A stretch of 64,000 bases of DNA from Streptomyces aureus (GCF_000725495.1 NZ_JNZD01000013.1:558001-622000), one strand, 5' to 3'; positions 17,372 through 26,302 are shown, counted from the stretch's first letter. Program-made: numbers and translations. The notes: generated by a model from the sequence alone, not told the origin.

Positions 17372-18349
17372 ATGAGGGCAAACGGCTCCAGAACGATAAC
17401 GATCGCAACACTTCTCTTGATTCTGACCGCGCTCGCCGGATGGGGGGCGGTCTCCATGCACCGCTCGCACGACACCGGCCCCGACCCGTCCGCGGACCAC
17501 CGCGCGGACGGTCCGCCGAGCGTGGACCTGGACCGCGCGGTCGCGGCCTACACCGAGCGCTTCTCTCCCGACGGCGCCTTCCGGCCCCCCTCGCGCACCG
17601 AGCGCCGGACCGTCGCCGACGGGGTGACGCTGCTCCTCGACCACCACCGCGAACAGGCGGAACAGCGCCTCGCCGGGGTCGACTTCGCCGTGCGCACCCT
17701 CGTCGACAGCACCACCGGCCGCAGATTCGCAGAGGTGTACGACCGGGTCGACCAAGGCCCCGCGCCCCGTGGCTGGGGACGGGTCTTCCTCGACCTCGAC
17801 CACCCCGTCCGATGGTCCGCACAGGTGCCCCATCCGGTGTCGGACGAGAAGTCGGAACTCCTCGGCGTACGGGTTCTCAGGGGCGCTCCCGGTGGCCTCC
17901 TGATCATTGCGGGAGCACATCGCGAATCCGGAGAGGGCAACTCCGCGGATGTGGCGCACCGCCGGGACACCGTCTTCGACGCCATCTGCGCCGAACTCGT
18001 CGAGCGCCGGCTGCCCGGCATCCAGCTGCACGGCTTCGCGCACAAGTCCGCTCCGCGCTACGACGTGATCGCCTCGTCCGGGGCCGGTTCGGCCGGCGAG
18101 GGGGCCGGACGCGCGCTCGCCGACGCCCTCCGCGAGCGGCACTTCGCCGTGTGCCGGGCCTGGGTCCGTTCCTGTCCGCTCGCCGGGCACGAGAACGTGC
18201 AGGGCCGGGCTGCGGCCGCCGCCGGGGTCCCCTTCCTGCACGTGGAGTTCGCACCGGGGCCGCGGACCGAGCCCTCGCAGACGGCCAGGGTGGCCGAGGC
18301 CGTCTCGGTCGTGACCCGGGACTGGGCGGCCCACGCTCCGGCAGGATGA
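17372..18349 (+). CDS. Membrane-anchored protein of unknown function, divergent from pgsA
   Basis: 325 aa. ATG 17372 precedes a signal anchor (ITIATLLLILTALAGWGAVSM). There is no Shine-Dalgarno, and TATCTT at 17357-17362 sits nine bases ahead of the ATG, suggesting a leaderless transcript. I do not recognise the family. The extracytoplasmic part has conserved-looking His/Asp/Glu clusters (IIAGAHRESGEGN, ADVAHRRDTVFDAI, IQLHGFAHKS, ENVQGRAAAAAG, FLHVEFAPG) reminiscent of metal-dependent amidohydrolases or carboxypeptidases. With pgsA 20 bases away in divergence, a PGA-processing hydrolase is an attractive but unproven idea. Confidence 0.65.
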   Translation: MRANGSRTITIATLLLILTALAGWGAVSMHRSHDTGPDPSADHRADGPPSVDLDRAVAAYTERFSPDGAFRPPSRTERRTVADGVTLLLDHHREQAEQRLAGVDFAVRTLVDSTTGRRFAEVYDRVDQGPAPRGWGRVFLDLDHPVRWSAQVPHPVSDEKSELLGVRVLRGAPGGLLIIAGAHRESGEGNSADVAHRRDTVFDAICAELVERRLPGIQLHGFAHKSAPRYDVIASSGAGSAGEGAGRALADALRERHFAVCRAWVRSCPLAGHENVQGRAAAAAGVPFLHVEFAPGPRTEPSQTARVAEAVSVVTRDWAAHAPAG

Positions 18350-18353
18350 ACGC

Positions 18354-18800
18354 ATGACGGACCGGCAGGACGGCACGGACGGGCAGGACGACACGGATCC
18401 GCGCGACGCGGCCGCGCCGCCGGACGGGGTGACGCTGCTCGTCGTGGACGGCGCCAATGTGGTGGGGTCCGTCCCGGACGGCTGGTGGCGGGACCGCCGC
18501 GGGGCCGCCGAGCGGCTCAGGGACCGGCTGGCGGACCTCGCCGGGCCCGGTCTGCCCGGACGGCCCGGCCCGCTGGAGATCGTCCTGGTGGTCGAGGGCG
18601 CGGCGCGCGGCGTCGCCTCCGTTCCCGGGGTCCGGGTGGACGAGGCACCGGGCAGCGGCGACGACCGCATGGTGGAACTGGTGGCGGAGGCCGGTGGCCG
18701 CCCCTGCCTCGTGGTCACGGCCGACCGCGAGCTGCGGCGGCGGGTCACCGGCCTGGGAGCCGAGGTCACGGGACCGCGCTCCGTACGCCCCCGTCCCTGA
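18354..18800 (+). CDS. NYN/YacP-like PIN-fold protein
   Basis: 148 aa, starting four bases after the previous stop. After a hydrophilic, Asp-rich N-terminus (1-24), LLVVDGANVVGS, a second acidic motif GSGDDRMVELV and LVVTADRELRRRV give the acidic-residue pattern of PIN/NYN RNase-like domains. Homologues in Streptomyces are often labelled NTP pyrophosphohydrolase, which the sequence does not support. Likely cytoplasmic, translationally linked to the gene before it. RNA cleavage is inferred from fold only. Confidence 0.65.
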   Translation: MTDRQDGTDGQDDTDPRDAAAPPDGVTLLVVDGANVVGSVPDGWWRDRRGAAERLRDRLADLAGPGLPGRPGPLEIVLVVEGAARGVASVPGVRVDEAPGSGDDRMVELVAEAGGRPCLVVTADRELRRRVTGLGAEVTGPRSVRPRP

Positions 18801-18816
18801 CCACCTCCCCGGCCCT

Positions 18817-18968
18817 GACGCCGGAACGGACGCGACACGGTGCGAACGTGCCCAGCCCCCGACGCCCGGACGGACGCGACCCGATACGAATCCCCCGCGC
18901 ACCCGACGGCCGGCCGGACGCGACGCACTGCGGACGTGCCGCGCACCCGACGCCCGGACGGATCCGAC
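18817..18968. repeat. Four degenerate tandem repeats with exact 44-bp period
   Basis: A 20-base core of the form GACGCCCGGACGGACGCGAC recurs at 18817, 18861, 18905 and 18949, exactly 44 bases apart with one to three changes each. The sequence between cores is also related (GTGCGAACGTGCC / CTGCGGACGTGCC). The array fills the gap between the NYN-like gene and the permease terminus. The period is not a multiple of three, so it is non-coding. Confidence 0.85.
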
Positions 18969-19044
18969 GAGCCACGGACACACCGCGGCCCCGCGCCTCC
19001 CGGCCGATGCGGGGGACACGGGGCCGTGGGACGCCGCGGGCCGG

Positions 19045-20571
19045 CTATCCGGCCGAGGGGCCGGGCGGGTTCTGGGGGCCGCTGCCCCCGACCGCCTCCG
19101 GGCGGCGGGCCAGGCGGCTGTGCGAGCGCCCGTAGAGGAAGTAGACGACGATCCCGATCACCATCCACACCGCGAACCGCAGCCAGGTCTCCGCCGGCAG
19201 GTTCAGCATCAGCCACAGGGTCGCCATCACCGACAGGATCGGCACCCACGGCACCCACGGGGTGCGGAAGGCGCGGGGCAGGTCGGGACGGGTGTGGCGC
19301 AGCACGACGACGCCGACCGCGACCACGATGAAGGCGAAGAGCGTGCCGATGTTGACCAGCTCGGCGAGCTCGCTGAGGCTGGTGAAGCCCGCGAGGATCG
19401 CGATGATCACGCCGAGGAGGATGGTCGGCCGGTGCGGGGTGCGGAACTTCGGGTGGACGCGGGAGAAGAAGCGCGGCAGCAGTCCGTCACGGCTCATCGC
19501 GAAGAACACGCGGGTCTGGCCGAGCAGCAGGATCATGCAGACCGTGGTCAGGCCGACGGCGGCGCCGAAGCTGATGACACCGGCGAACCAGGGGTGTCCG
19601 GTCGCCTTGAACGCGTCCGCGAGCGGCGCGTCCACGGACAGCTCGGTGTACTTCTGCATGCCGGTGACCACGATCGACACCAGGACGTAGAGCGCGGTGC
19701 AGATGACGAGCGAGCCGAGGATGCCGCGCGGCATGTCCCGCTGCGGGTTCTTCGTCTCCTCGGCGGCCGTCGCGACCACGTCGAAGCCGATGAAGGCGAA
19801 GAACACGACCGAGGCCGCGGTGAAGATGCCCAGCACGCCGAAGTTCGTCGGCGCCCAGCCGAACATGATCTGGATGAGCGGCGACTTGATGCCGGTGCCC
19901 GCCTCCACGGTCTGCGCCGGGGGGATGAAGGGCGAGTAGTTCTTGCCCTCGATGAAGAAGGCGCCCGCGATGATCACGATCAGGACGACGGTGACCTTGA
20001 TCGCGACGACCAGCGTGGTGATCCGGGCGGAGAGCTTCACGCCGACGACGAGGATGGCGGTGAGCACCAGCACCAGCGCGGCGGCGAGGATGTCGAAGCC
20101 GAAGCCGTGGGCCCCGTCGCGCCCGCCGAGCGACGCGGGCAGGTGCCAGCCCGCGTTGTCCATCAGGGACCGCACGTAGCCGGACCAGCCGACGGCCACC
20201 ACCGCCGTGCCGAGCGCGAACTCCAGGACGAGGTCCCAGCCGATGATCCAGGCGGGCAGCTCGCCGAGCGAGGCGTAGGAGAACGTGTACGCGGACCCCG
20301 CGACCGGGACGGTGGAGGCGAACTCCGCGTAGCAGAGGGCCGCCAGCGCGCAGGCGACACCCGCGGCGACGAAGGCCAGCGAGACCCCGGGTCCCGCGTT
20401 CTCCTTGGCCACCTTGCCGGTGAGGACGAAGATGCCGGTGCCGATGATGACGCCGACGCCGAACACGGTGAGGTCCAGAGCGGACAGCGACTTCTTGAGC
20501 GCGTGCTCCGGCTCCTCGGTGTCCAAGATCGATTGTTCGACCTTCTTCGTCCTGAAGAGGGTGTTGCTCAC
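19045..20571 (-). CDS. APC-family cationic amino-acid permease
   Basis: 508 aa. GTG 20571 (VSNTLFRTKK) is preceded by GGGAGG at seven bases, which is better placed than an ATG eleven codons upstream. About twelve to thirteen membrane helices. The first carries GVGVIIGTGIFVLTG, the APC substrate-binding helix break, and CYAEFASTVPVAGSAYTFSY follows in helix 3. It resembles the CAT/YfnA group of arginine/lysine or broad amino-acid transporters. A monocistronic unit seems likely: dxs with its own hairpin terminator lies upstream. Substrate is not deducible. Confidence 0.92.
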   Translation of the reverse strand: MSNTLFRTKKVEQSILDTEEPEHALKKSLSALDLTVFGVGVIIGTGIFVLTGKVAKENAGPGVSLAFVAAGVACALAALCYAEFASTVPVAGSAYTFSYASLGELPAWIIGWDLVLEFALGTAVVAVGWSGYVRSLMDNAGWHLPASLGGRDGAHGFGFDILAAALVLVLTAILVVGVKLSARITTLVVAIKVTVVLIVIIAGAFFIEGKNYSPFIPPAQTVEAGTGIKSPLIQIMFGWAPTNFGVLGIFTAASVVFFAFIGFDVVATAAEETKNPQRDMPRGILGSLVICTALYVLVSIVVTGMQKYTELSVDAPLADAFKATGHPWFAGVISFGAAVGLTTVCMILLLGQTRVFFAMSRDGLLPRFFSRVHPKFRTPHRPTILLGVIIAILAGFTSLSELAELVNIGTLFAFIVVAVGVVVLRHTRPDLPRAFRTPWVPWVPILSVMATLWLMLNLPAETWLRFAVWMVIGIVVYFLYGRSHSRLARRPEAVGGSGPQNPPGPSAG

Positions 20572-20657
20572 GGACGTACCTCCCACGCTTGTCGTCCTCG
20601 ACATGATCGAGAGGGCAGGTAGCACGTATGCCCCGACGCGGCGGGCATCACGCAGAC

Positions 20658-20698
20658 GGGCCGGTTCCACCACCCGTACAGGGTGCTGGAACCGGCCC
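20658..20698 (-). terminator. Terminator after dxs
   Basis: 12-bp stem (20658-20669 with 20687-20698) plus an inner 5-bp stem (CACCC/GGGTG) separated by one mismatch; starts 20 bases past the dxs stop. Confidence 0.85.
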
Positions 20699-20718
20699 AT
20701 CGGCCGTGTGGGGAGGCG

Positions 20719-22650
20719 TCAGTCGCGCGCGGGCTGTACGGCGTCCACGGCCTGCGCGGCGCTGCCCTCGTAGCGGCCGTCGAGCTTGGAGACGAGGCCG
20801 GTCACCTGCCGGGCGATGTCCGGCGCGGTCAGCCCGATCTCGGCCATGACCTCGGCGCGGGAGGCGTGGTCGAGGAAGCGCGGCGGGATGCCGAAGTCGC
20901 GCAGCGGGAGGTCGACGCCCGCGTCGCGCAGGGCCTGGGCGACGGCCGAGCCGACACCGCCGACCCGGGAGTTGTCCTCGACGGTGACCACCACGCGGTG
21001 CTTCTCGGCGAGCGGCGCCATGGCCTCGTCCACCGGCTTGACCCAGCGCGGGTCGACGACGGTGGTGGAGATGCCCTGCCGGTCCAGCAGCGAGGCGATC
21101 TCCAGGCACATCGGGGCGAGCGCGCCGACGGAGACGAGCAGCACGTCGGGCGTGTCGGTGCCGGGCTCCCGCAGGACGTCCATGCCGCCGATCCGGCCCA
21201 CCGCGGGGACGGCCGGGCCGACCGCGCCCTTGGAGAAGCGCACGACGGTCGGCGCGTCCTTCACCTCGACGGCCTCGCGCAGCTGGGCGCGGACCTGGTC
21301 CGCGTCGCGCGGGGCGGCGAGCCTGAGGCCCGGGACGACCTGGAGGATGGACATGTCCCACATGCCGTTGTGCGAGGCGCCGTCGGTGCCCGTGACGCCG
21401 GCCCGGTCCAGGACGAAGGTGACGCCGCACTTGTGCAGGGCCACGTCCATCAGGACCTGGTCGAAGGCACGGTTCAGGAAGGTCGCGTAGACGGCGAAGA
21501 CGGGGTGCAGTCCGCCGGTGGCGAGGCCGGCCGCGGAGACGGCGGCGTGCTGCTCGGCGATGCCGACGTCGTAGACCCGCTTGGGGAACGCCTTGGCGAA
21601 CCGGTCGAGGCCGACCGGCTGGAGCATCGCGGCGGTGATCGCGACGATGTCCTCGCGCTCCTTGCCGAGCTCGACCATCTCGTCGCCGAACACGGAGGTC
21701 CAGTCGGCGCCGGAGGAGGCGATCGGCAGGCCCGTGTCCGGGTGGATCTTGCCGACGGCGTGGAAGCGGTCCGCCTCGTCCTGGAGGGCGGGCTGGTAGC
21801 CGCGGCCCTTCTCGGTGAGGCAGTGCACGATGACCGGGCCGCCGAAGCGCTTGGCGCGGGCCAGGGCCGACTCCAGGGCCTCGATGTCGTGGCCGTCGAT
21901 CGGGCCGACGTACTTCAGTCCGAGGTCCTCGAACATGCCCTGCGGGGCGATGAAGTCCTTCAGGCCCTTCTTGGCGCCGTGCAGGGTCTCGTAGAGCGGC
22001 TTGCCGACGACCGGGGTGCGCTCCAGGAGGTCCTTGCCGCGGGCCAGGAACCGCTCGTAGCCGTCGGTGGTCCGCAGGGTCGCCAGATGGTTCGCGAGGC
22101 CGCCGATGGTCGGCGCGTACGAACGCTCGTTGTCGTTGACGACGATGATCAGCGGGCGGTCCTTGGCGTCGGCGATGTTGTTCAGCGCCTCCCAGGCCAT
22201 GCCGCCGGTGAGGGCGCCGTCACCGATGACGGCGACCACGTGGTCGTCGCGGCCGAGGACCTCGTTCGCCTTCGCCAGTCCGTCGGCCCAGCCGAGGACG
22301 GTGGAGGCGTGCGAGTTCTCGATGACGTCGTGCTCGGACTCGGCCTGTGCCGGGTAGCCCGAGAGGCCGCCCTTCATCTTCAGCCGGGAGAAGTCCTGGC
22401 GGCCTGTGAGGAGCTTGTGGACGTAGGACTGGTGGCCCGTGTCCCACAGCACCCTGTCCTTCGGTGACTCGAAGACGCGGTGCAGGGCGATGGTCAGCTC
22501 CACGACACCGAGGTTGGGGCCGAGGTGGCCGCCGGTCTTGGAGACCGCGTCGACGAGGAAGGTCCTGATCTCGCCGGCCAGCTGGTCCAGCTGCTCCAGA
22601 CTGAGCCGGTCCAGATCGCGCGGTCCCGTGATGCGGGTCAGCAGCGCCAC
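20719..22650 (-). CDS. dxs: 1-deoxy-D-xylulose-5-phosphate synthase
   Basis: 643 aa. GTG 22650 has an ideal AAGGAGG six bases ahead, so the longer open frame upstream is ignored. The enzyme condenses pyruvate and glyceraldehyde 3-phosphate with thiamine diphosphate, the first step of the MEP isoprenoid pathway. Visible are [15 protein letters not shown], the thiamine-diphosphate motif [16 protein letters not shown], the transketolase pyrimidine domain ([21 protein letters not shown]) and a C-terminal domain with VVTVEDN. Length is normal. It seems to have its own promoter (TAGACT 22691-22696) and terminator. Confidence 0.97.
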   Translation of the reverse strand: MALLTRITGPRDLDRLSLEQLDQLAGEIRTFLVDAVSKTGGHLGPNLGVVELTIALHRVFESPKDRVLWDTGHQSYVHKLLTGRQDFSRLKMKGGLSGYPAQAESEHDVIENSHASTVLGWADGLAKANEVLGRDDHVVAVIGDGALTGGMAWEALNNIADAKDRPLIIVVNDNERSYAPTIGGLANHLATLRTTDGYERFLARGKDLLERTPVVGKPLYETLHGAKKGLKDFIAPQGMFEDLGLKYVGPIDGHDIEALESALARAKRFGGPVIVHCLTEKGRGYQPALQDEADRFHAVGKIHPDTGLPIASSGADWTSVFGDEMVELGKEREDIVAITAAMLQPVGLDRFAKAFPKRVYDVGIAEQHAAVSAAGLATGGLHPVFAVYATFLNRAFDQVLMDVALHKCGVTFVLDRAGVTGTDGASHNGMWDMSILQVVPGLRLAAPRDADQVRAQLREAVEVKDAPTVVRFSKGAVGPAVPAVGRIGGMDVLREPGTDTPDVLLVSVGALAPMCLEIASLLDRQGISTTVVDPRWVKPVDEAMAPLAEKHRVVVTVEDNSRVGGVGSAVAQALRDAGVDLPLRDFGIPPRFLDHASRAEVMAEIGLTAPDIARQVTGLVSKLDGRYEGSAAQAVDAVQPARD

Positions 22651-22690
22651 CCGTGCCTCCTTGCAGTTGAGCTGTTGCCGGGCTTCGTCG

Positions 22691-22696
22691 AGTCTA
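22691..22696 (-). promoter_or_regulatory. Candidate -10 box of dxs
   Basis: TAGACT on the minus strand, 40 bases ahead of the dxs start. No good -35 is visible. Confidence 0.4.
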
Positions 22697-22756
22697 ATGT
22701 TCCGCCTTTTCGGGCGCGGGCCGGGCCCGGCGATCCACGCCACACGAACGGATCAA

Positions 22757-22784
22757 CCGGACGGGAACACGTGTTCCCGTCCGG
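22757..22784. promoter_or_regulatory. 28-bp perfect palindrome upstream of dxs
   Basis: The half CCGGACGGGAACAC is followed directly by its exact reverse complement, giving a centre CACGTG. It lies 106 bases ahead of the dxs start and just after the xylH terminator. It is either an operator or a second hairpin terminator (12-bp stem, ACGT loop). Confidence 0.6.
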
Positions 22785-22791
22785 ACGTGAC

Positions 22792-22823
22792 TGTGCCCGG
22801 CACCGCCATTGGTGCCGGGCACA
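22792..22823 (-). terminator. Terminator after xylH
   Basis: Perfect 13-bp stem (22792-22804 with 22811-22823), loop GCCATT, 20 bases past the xylH stop. Confidence 0.85.
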
Positions 22824-22843
22824 GGCTTGAGTGGGTGGAAACC

Positions 22844-24133
22844 CTACGCGCGACCCGCGGTCTTCTGGGTCTTGCGGGTGACGGCGTCGATGACGACCGT
22901 GGCGAGCAGAACGCCACCGGTGATCATGTACTGGACCGGCGAGGCGATGCCCTGCAGGGCCAGACCGTACTGGATGGAGACGATCACCAGGACACCCAGC
23001 AGGGCGTTCCAGGTGCGGCCACGGCCACCGAAGAGGCTGGTGCCACCGATGACGGCCGCCGCGATGGCGTTCATCAGGAGGTCACCGGCGCCGGCGCCCT
23101 GGTTGGCGGAGGCGATCTTCGAGGCGATGAACAGACCGCCGACGGCGGCGAAGGTGCCGGAGATCGAGAAGACCGAGATGCGGATCAGCTCGACGTTGAT
23201 ACCGGCACGGCGGGAGGCCTCGACGCTGCCACCGAGCGCGAAGATCTTCCGGCCGAAGGCGGTACGGCGCAGGATGAAGTCCGTGACCAGCAGGACCGCG
23301 AGGAAGATCACCACGGCGAGCGGCAGACCCTTGTACTGGTTGTACATGATCGCCACGCCGAAGCTGAGGATGCCCAGCAGCACCGTGCGGACGATGGTCT
23401 CGCCCACCGGGCGGGACGGCACACCGGCCGCCTCGCGGCGCTTGTTGCCGAGGAAGGAGCTGACGAAGAACCCGGCGGTCACGACGACGGCGAGCACGTA
23501 GGCGGCGGCGACATCGGTGAAGTAGTAGCTGGTCAGCTTGGCGACGACGCCCTCGCTGTCCAGGTTGATGGTGCCGTTGCTGCCGAGGATCTGGAGCATG
23601 AGGCCGTTCCAGAACAGCAGACCCGCCAGGGTGACGGCGAAGGCCGGCACACCGATGCGCGCGAAGACGAAGCCCTGGACCGCGCCGGCGACCGTGCCGG
23701 TGAGGATGGCCAGGACGAACGCCAGCCATTCGTTCATGCCGTGCGTGACGCTGAGCACGGCGAACGTGGCGCCGGCCAGACCGGAGAGCGAACCGACCGA
23801 CAGGTCGATCTCACCGAGCAGCAGCACGAAGACGATGCCGACCGCGATCATGCCCGTGCCGACCATGGCGACGGAGATGTCGGACAGGTTGCCCGCGGTG
23901 AGGAAGTTCTCGTTCAGGCTCGCGAAGATCGCCCAGATGACGATCAGGCCGATGACGACCGGGATGGAACCCAGGTCACCGGACTTCATCTTGCGCTTGA
24001 ACTCGCCGACGTAACCGGCGAAGCCCTGCTCACGGACGAGCAGGCGCGGGTCGACGGCGGTGACCGCCTTGGCGGCCGCCTCCGGGTTCGCCACCTCGTG
24101 GGAACCGGTCTCAGAAGTCTTGTCGATGCTCAC
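22844..24133 (-). CDS. xylH: Xylose-type sugar ABC transporter permease
   Basis: 429 aa, GTG start overlapping the xylG stop as GTGA. A polar N-terminus of about 55 residues precedes some ten or more helices of the BPD_transp_2 family, with LLLGEIDLSVGSLSGLAG and the EAA-like loop ALGGSVEASRRAGINVELIR. It forms the membrane channel for xylose (or a related pentose) with XylG and XylF. Single permease plus single-domain ATPase: the channel is probably a homodimer. Position beside a ROK regulator matches the Streptomyces xylFGH operon. Confidence 0.94.
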   Translation of the reverse strand: MSIDKTSETGSHEVANPEAAAKAVTAVDPRLLVREQGFAGYVGEFKRKMKSGDLGSIPVVIGLIVIWAIFASLNENFLTAGNLSDISVAMVGTGMIAVGIVFVLLLGEIDLSVGSLSGLAGATFAVLSVTHGMNEWLAFVLAILTGTVAGAVQGFVFARIGVPAFAVTLAGLLFWNGLMLQILGSNGTINLDSEGVVAKLTSYYFTDVAAAYVLAVVVTAGFFVSSFLGNKRREAAGVPSRPVGETIVRTVLLGILSFGVAIMYNQYKGLPLAVVIFLAVLLVTDFILRRTAFGRKIFALGGSVEASRRAGINVELIRISVFSISGTFAAVGGLFIASKIASANQGAGAGDLLMNAIAAAVIGGTSLFGGRGRTWNALLGVLVIVSIQYGLALQGIASPVQYMITGGVLLATVVIDAVTRKTQKTAGRA

Positions 24134-24909
24134 TTCTGAGCCTCCCCGCTGCGCGCCGCACGACGGGTCACGGCGTTCTCCGTGGCGCCCGTGATGGCGG
24201 AAATGATCTCTTCCTGGGAGGTCGACTTGACCTCGAAGATGCCGTTGTTGCGTCCCAGACGCAGAACGGCGACCTTGTCGGCCACGGCCTTCACGTCAGC
24301 CATGTTGTGGCTGATGAGGATCACCGCGTGACCCCGCTCGCGCAGGCGCTCGACCAGGTCGAGGACCTGGGCGGTCTGCTCGACGCCGAGGGCCGCGGTG
24401 GGCTCGTCGAGGATGACGAGCTTGGGCTCACCGAGCATCGAACGGGCGATCGCCACCGTCTGGCGCTGACCGCCGGAGAGCGAGGCGATCGGGATGCGGA
24501 CGCTGGGGATGCGGATGGACAGCGTGTCCAGCAGCTCGCGGGAGCGGCGCTCCATCTCGACCTCGTCCAGGACACCGCGCTTCTTGAGCTCGCGACCCAG
24601 GTAGAGGTTCCCCACGACGTCGATGTTGTCGCAGAGCGCGAGGTCCTGGTAGACCGTCGCGATGCCCAGGTTCTGGGCGTCGTGCGGGCGGTTGATCTGA
24701 ACGGCCTTGCCGTCCCATTCGATGGAGCCCTCATCGATGGGGTGCACGCCGGCGATCGTCTTGACCAGCGTGGACTTTCCGGCGCCGTTGTCGCCCACCA
24801 GGGCGACCACTTCACCGGCGTGGACTTCAAGCTCTACATCGGTGAGCGCCTGGACGGCACCGAATCGCTTGGAGACCCCGCGCAACGCCAGAACAGGCGT
24901 AGCGGACAC
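24130..24909 (-). CDS. xylG: Xylose-type ABC transporter ATP-binding protein
   Basis: 259 aa. GTG 24909 is chosen because AAGGAG lies nine bases ahead; an ATG three codons upstream abuts that site. Single ATPase domain with Walker A GDNGAGKST, signature LSGGQRQ, Walker B LVILDEPTAALG and switch histidine SHN. E. coli XylG has two ATPase domains in about 510 aa; the one-domain form is usual in this actinobacterial branch. Energises import through XylH. A conspicuous hairpin element separates it from xylF and may lower its expression relative to the binding protein. Confidence 0.94.
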   Translation of the reverse strand: MSATPVLALRGVSKRFGAVQALTDVELEVHAGEVVALVGDNGAGKSTLVKTIAGVHPIDEGSIEWDGKAVQINRPHDAQNLGIATVYQDLALCDNIDVVGNLYLGRELKKRGVLDEVEMERRSRELLDTLSIRIPSVRIPIASLSGGQRQTVAIARSMLGEPKLVILDEPTAALGVEQTAQVLDLVERLRERGHAVILISHNMADVKAVADKVAVLRLGRNNGIFEVKSTSQEEIISAITGATENAVTRRAARSGEAQK

Positions 24910-24976
24910 GTGAACCATCTCCTTCGCCGCCTGACCCGGCGGGAGGTTGTGCAGAAGTTTGCGGTGGGGGTTCCTT

Positions 24977-25022
24977 CCGGTGCCCCGCTTAGCTTGCGGG
25001 GCTGTTGGATGCGGGGCACCGG
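24977..25022 (-). promoter_or_regulatory. Alternative hairpins between xylF and xylG
   Basis: A 12-bp stem (24977-24988 with 25011-25022) competes with an inner hairpin that re-uses one arm (GCCCCGC 24982-24988 with 24996-25002, 7-base loop). Either may act as 3' stabiliser/partial terminator for xylF mRNA, a common device to make more binding protein than ATPase and permease. Confidence 0.6.
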
Positions 25023-25098
25023 AGGAGCTTTGGATCGCACGAGTCACGTACGGGAACTCTGCGGCGAATTCCCGTACGCGTTGGCTACTCGCGGTTGT

Positions 25099-26211
25099 TT
25101 ACTGCAGGCCGGCCTTCTTGCAGGCCGCGGCGTAGGCCGGGGTGCAGATGTCCTGGACCGTGTACAGGCCGTCCTTGACGACGGTGTCCTTGATGTTGTC
25201 CTTGGTCAGCGAGGTGACCGGAACCAGCAGGGACGGGATCTGCTTGTCGGTCGGGCTGTCGACCTTGTCCTTGGCGACGGTGTCGAGGGACTTGCCCTGG
25301 GCGAGCGCGACGGCCAGCTCGGCGGCCGCGTCGGCCTCCGGGGCGTACGGCTTGTAGACGCTCATGAACTGCTCACCCGCGAGGATGCGCTGCACACCGG
25401 CGAGCTCGGCGTCCTGGCCCGTGACCGGGACCTTGATGCCGGCGGCCTTCAGCGCGGTGATGATACCGCCGGCCATGCCGTCGTTCGCGGAGTAGACACC
25501 GATGATGTTCTTCTTGCCGAGAGCCGAGATCGCCGCCTCCATGTTGGCGTTGGCGTTCTCCGGCTTCCACTCCTTGGTGTCGTACTCCTTGCCCACGTTC
25601 ACCTTGCCGTCGAGCACCTCGTGGGCGCCGGCCTTGAACTGAGCGGCGTTCGGGTCGGTGACCGAACCGTTCATCATGACGATCTTGCCGGACTTGGCCT
25701 TGGAGCCGAGCGCCTGGAGGAGCGCCTCACCCTGCGTCTTGCCGACGGTCTTGTTGTCGAACGAGGTGTAGCCCGAGATGGGGCCCTGCGCGAGGCGGTC
25801 GTAGGCCACGACCGGGATGCCGGCGTCCTTGGCCTTCTGGACCGAGCTCTTGATCGCGGCGGCGTCCACAGCGTCGACGATCAGCACGTCCACCTTGTTG
25901 GTGATCATGGTGTCGACCTGCTGGTTCTGGGTGCTGGCGTCCTGCTTCGCGTTGGCGTAGACGACCGTGCCCTTGTTGTTCGTGAGCTCCGCGACCTTCT
26001 TCTCGATCAGCGGCTTGTCGAACTTCTCGTAGCGGGCCGTCTGGTTCTCCGGAAGGAGCAGACCGACCTTGATCGCGTCGCCCTTCTTCGCGGAGCTGGC
26101 GGAGCTGTCGCTGCTGCCGCCCGACTCCTTGGCGCTGCCACAAGCGGCGAGCGAGACAGCCATTGCACCAGCGGCAACGGCAACGGCGGCACGACGCATC
26201 TGCGTGTTCAT
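25099..26211 (-). CDS. xylF: Xylose-type ABC transporter substrate-binding lipoprotein
   Basis: 370 aa. ATG 26211 follows GGGAGG at seven bases. Lipoprotein signal (MNTQMRRAAVAVAAG, lipobox SLAAC), Ser-rich linker, then a periplasmic-binding-protein type 1 domain: KVGLLLPENQTARYEKFD, DVLIVDAVDAAAI, VAYDRLAQG, IIGVYSANDGMAGG and KVPVTGQDAELAG are the sugar-binding family blocks of XylF/ChvE proteins. The mature protein would be lipid-anchored outside the cell and deliver xylose to XylHG. First gene of the transcript; an AAGTA-AA-TACTT palindrome lies in its promoter region and the ROK regulator gene is directly upstream in the same direction. Confidence 0.95.
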   Translation of the reverse strand: MNTQMRRAAVAVAAGAMAVSLAACGSAKESGGSSDSSASSAKKGDAIKVGLLLPENQTARYEKFDKPLIEKKVAELTNNKGTVVYANAKQDASTQNQQVDTMITNKVDVLIVDAVDAAAIKSSVQKAKDAGIPVVAYDRLAQGPISGYTSFDNKTVGKTQGEALLQALGSKAKSGKIVMMNGSVTDPNAAQFKAGAHEVLDGKVNVGKEYDTKEWKPENANANMEAAISALGKKNIIGVYSANDGMAGGIITALKAAGIKVPVTGQDAELAGVQRILAGEQFMSVYKPYAPEADAAAELAVALAQGKSLDTVAKDKVDSPTDKQIPSLLVPVTSLTKDNIKDTVVKDGLYTVQDICTPAYAAACKKAGLQ

Positions 26212-26290
26212 TCTCAAACCTCCCTGACGAGGCCGCGTCGTTGCGGCCGAGGTGGACTGGAGTCAACTCGGCCACACGTGCGACGTCAAG

Positions 26291-26302
26291 AAGTAAATAC
26301 TT
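26291..26302. promoter_or_regulatory. Candidate ROK-family operator of xylF
   Basis: Perfect inverted repeat AAGTA-AA-TACTT in the only AT-rich spot of the 120-bp gap ahead of xylF, with TTGACG (a possible -35, minus strand) right beside it. ROK regulators often bind such short AT-rich palindromes; assignment to the neighbouring Rok7B7-like protein is inference. Confidence 0.5.
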
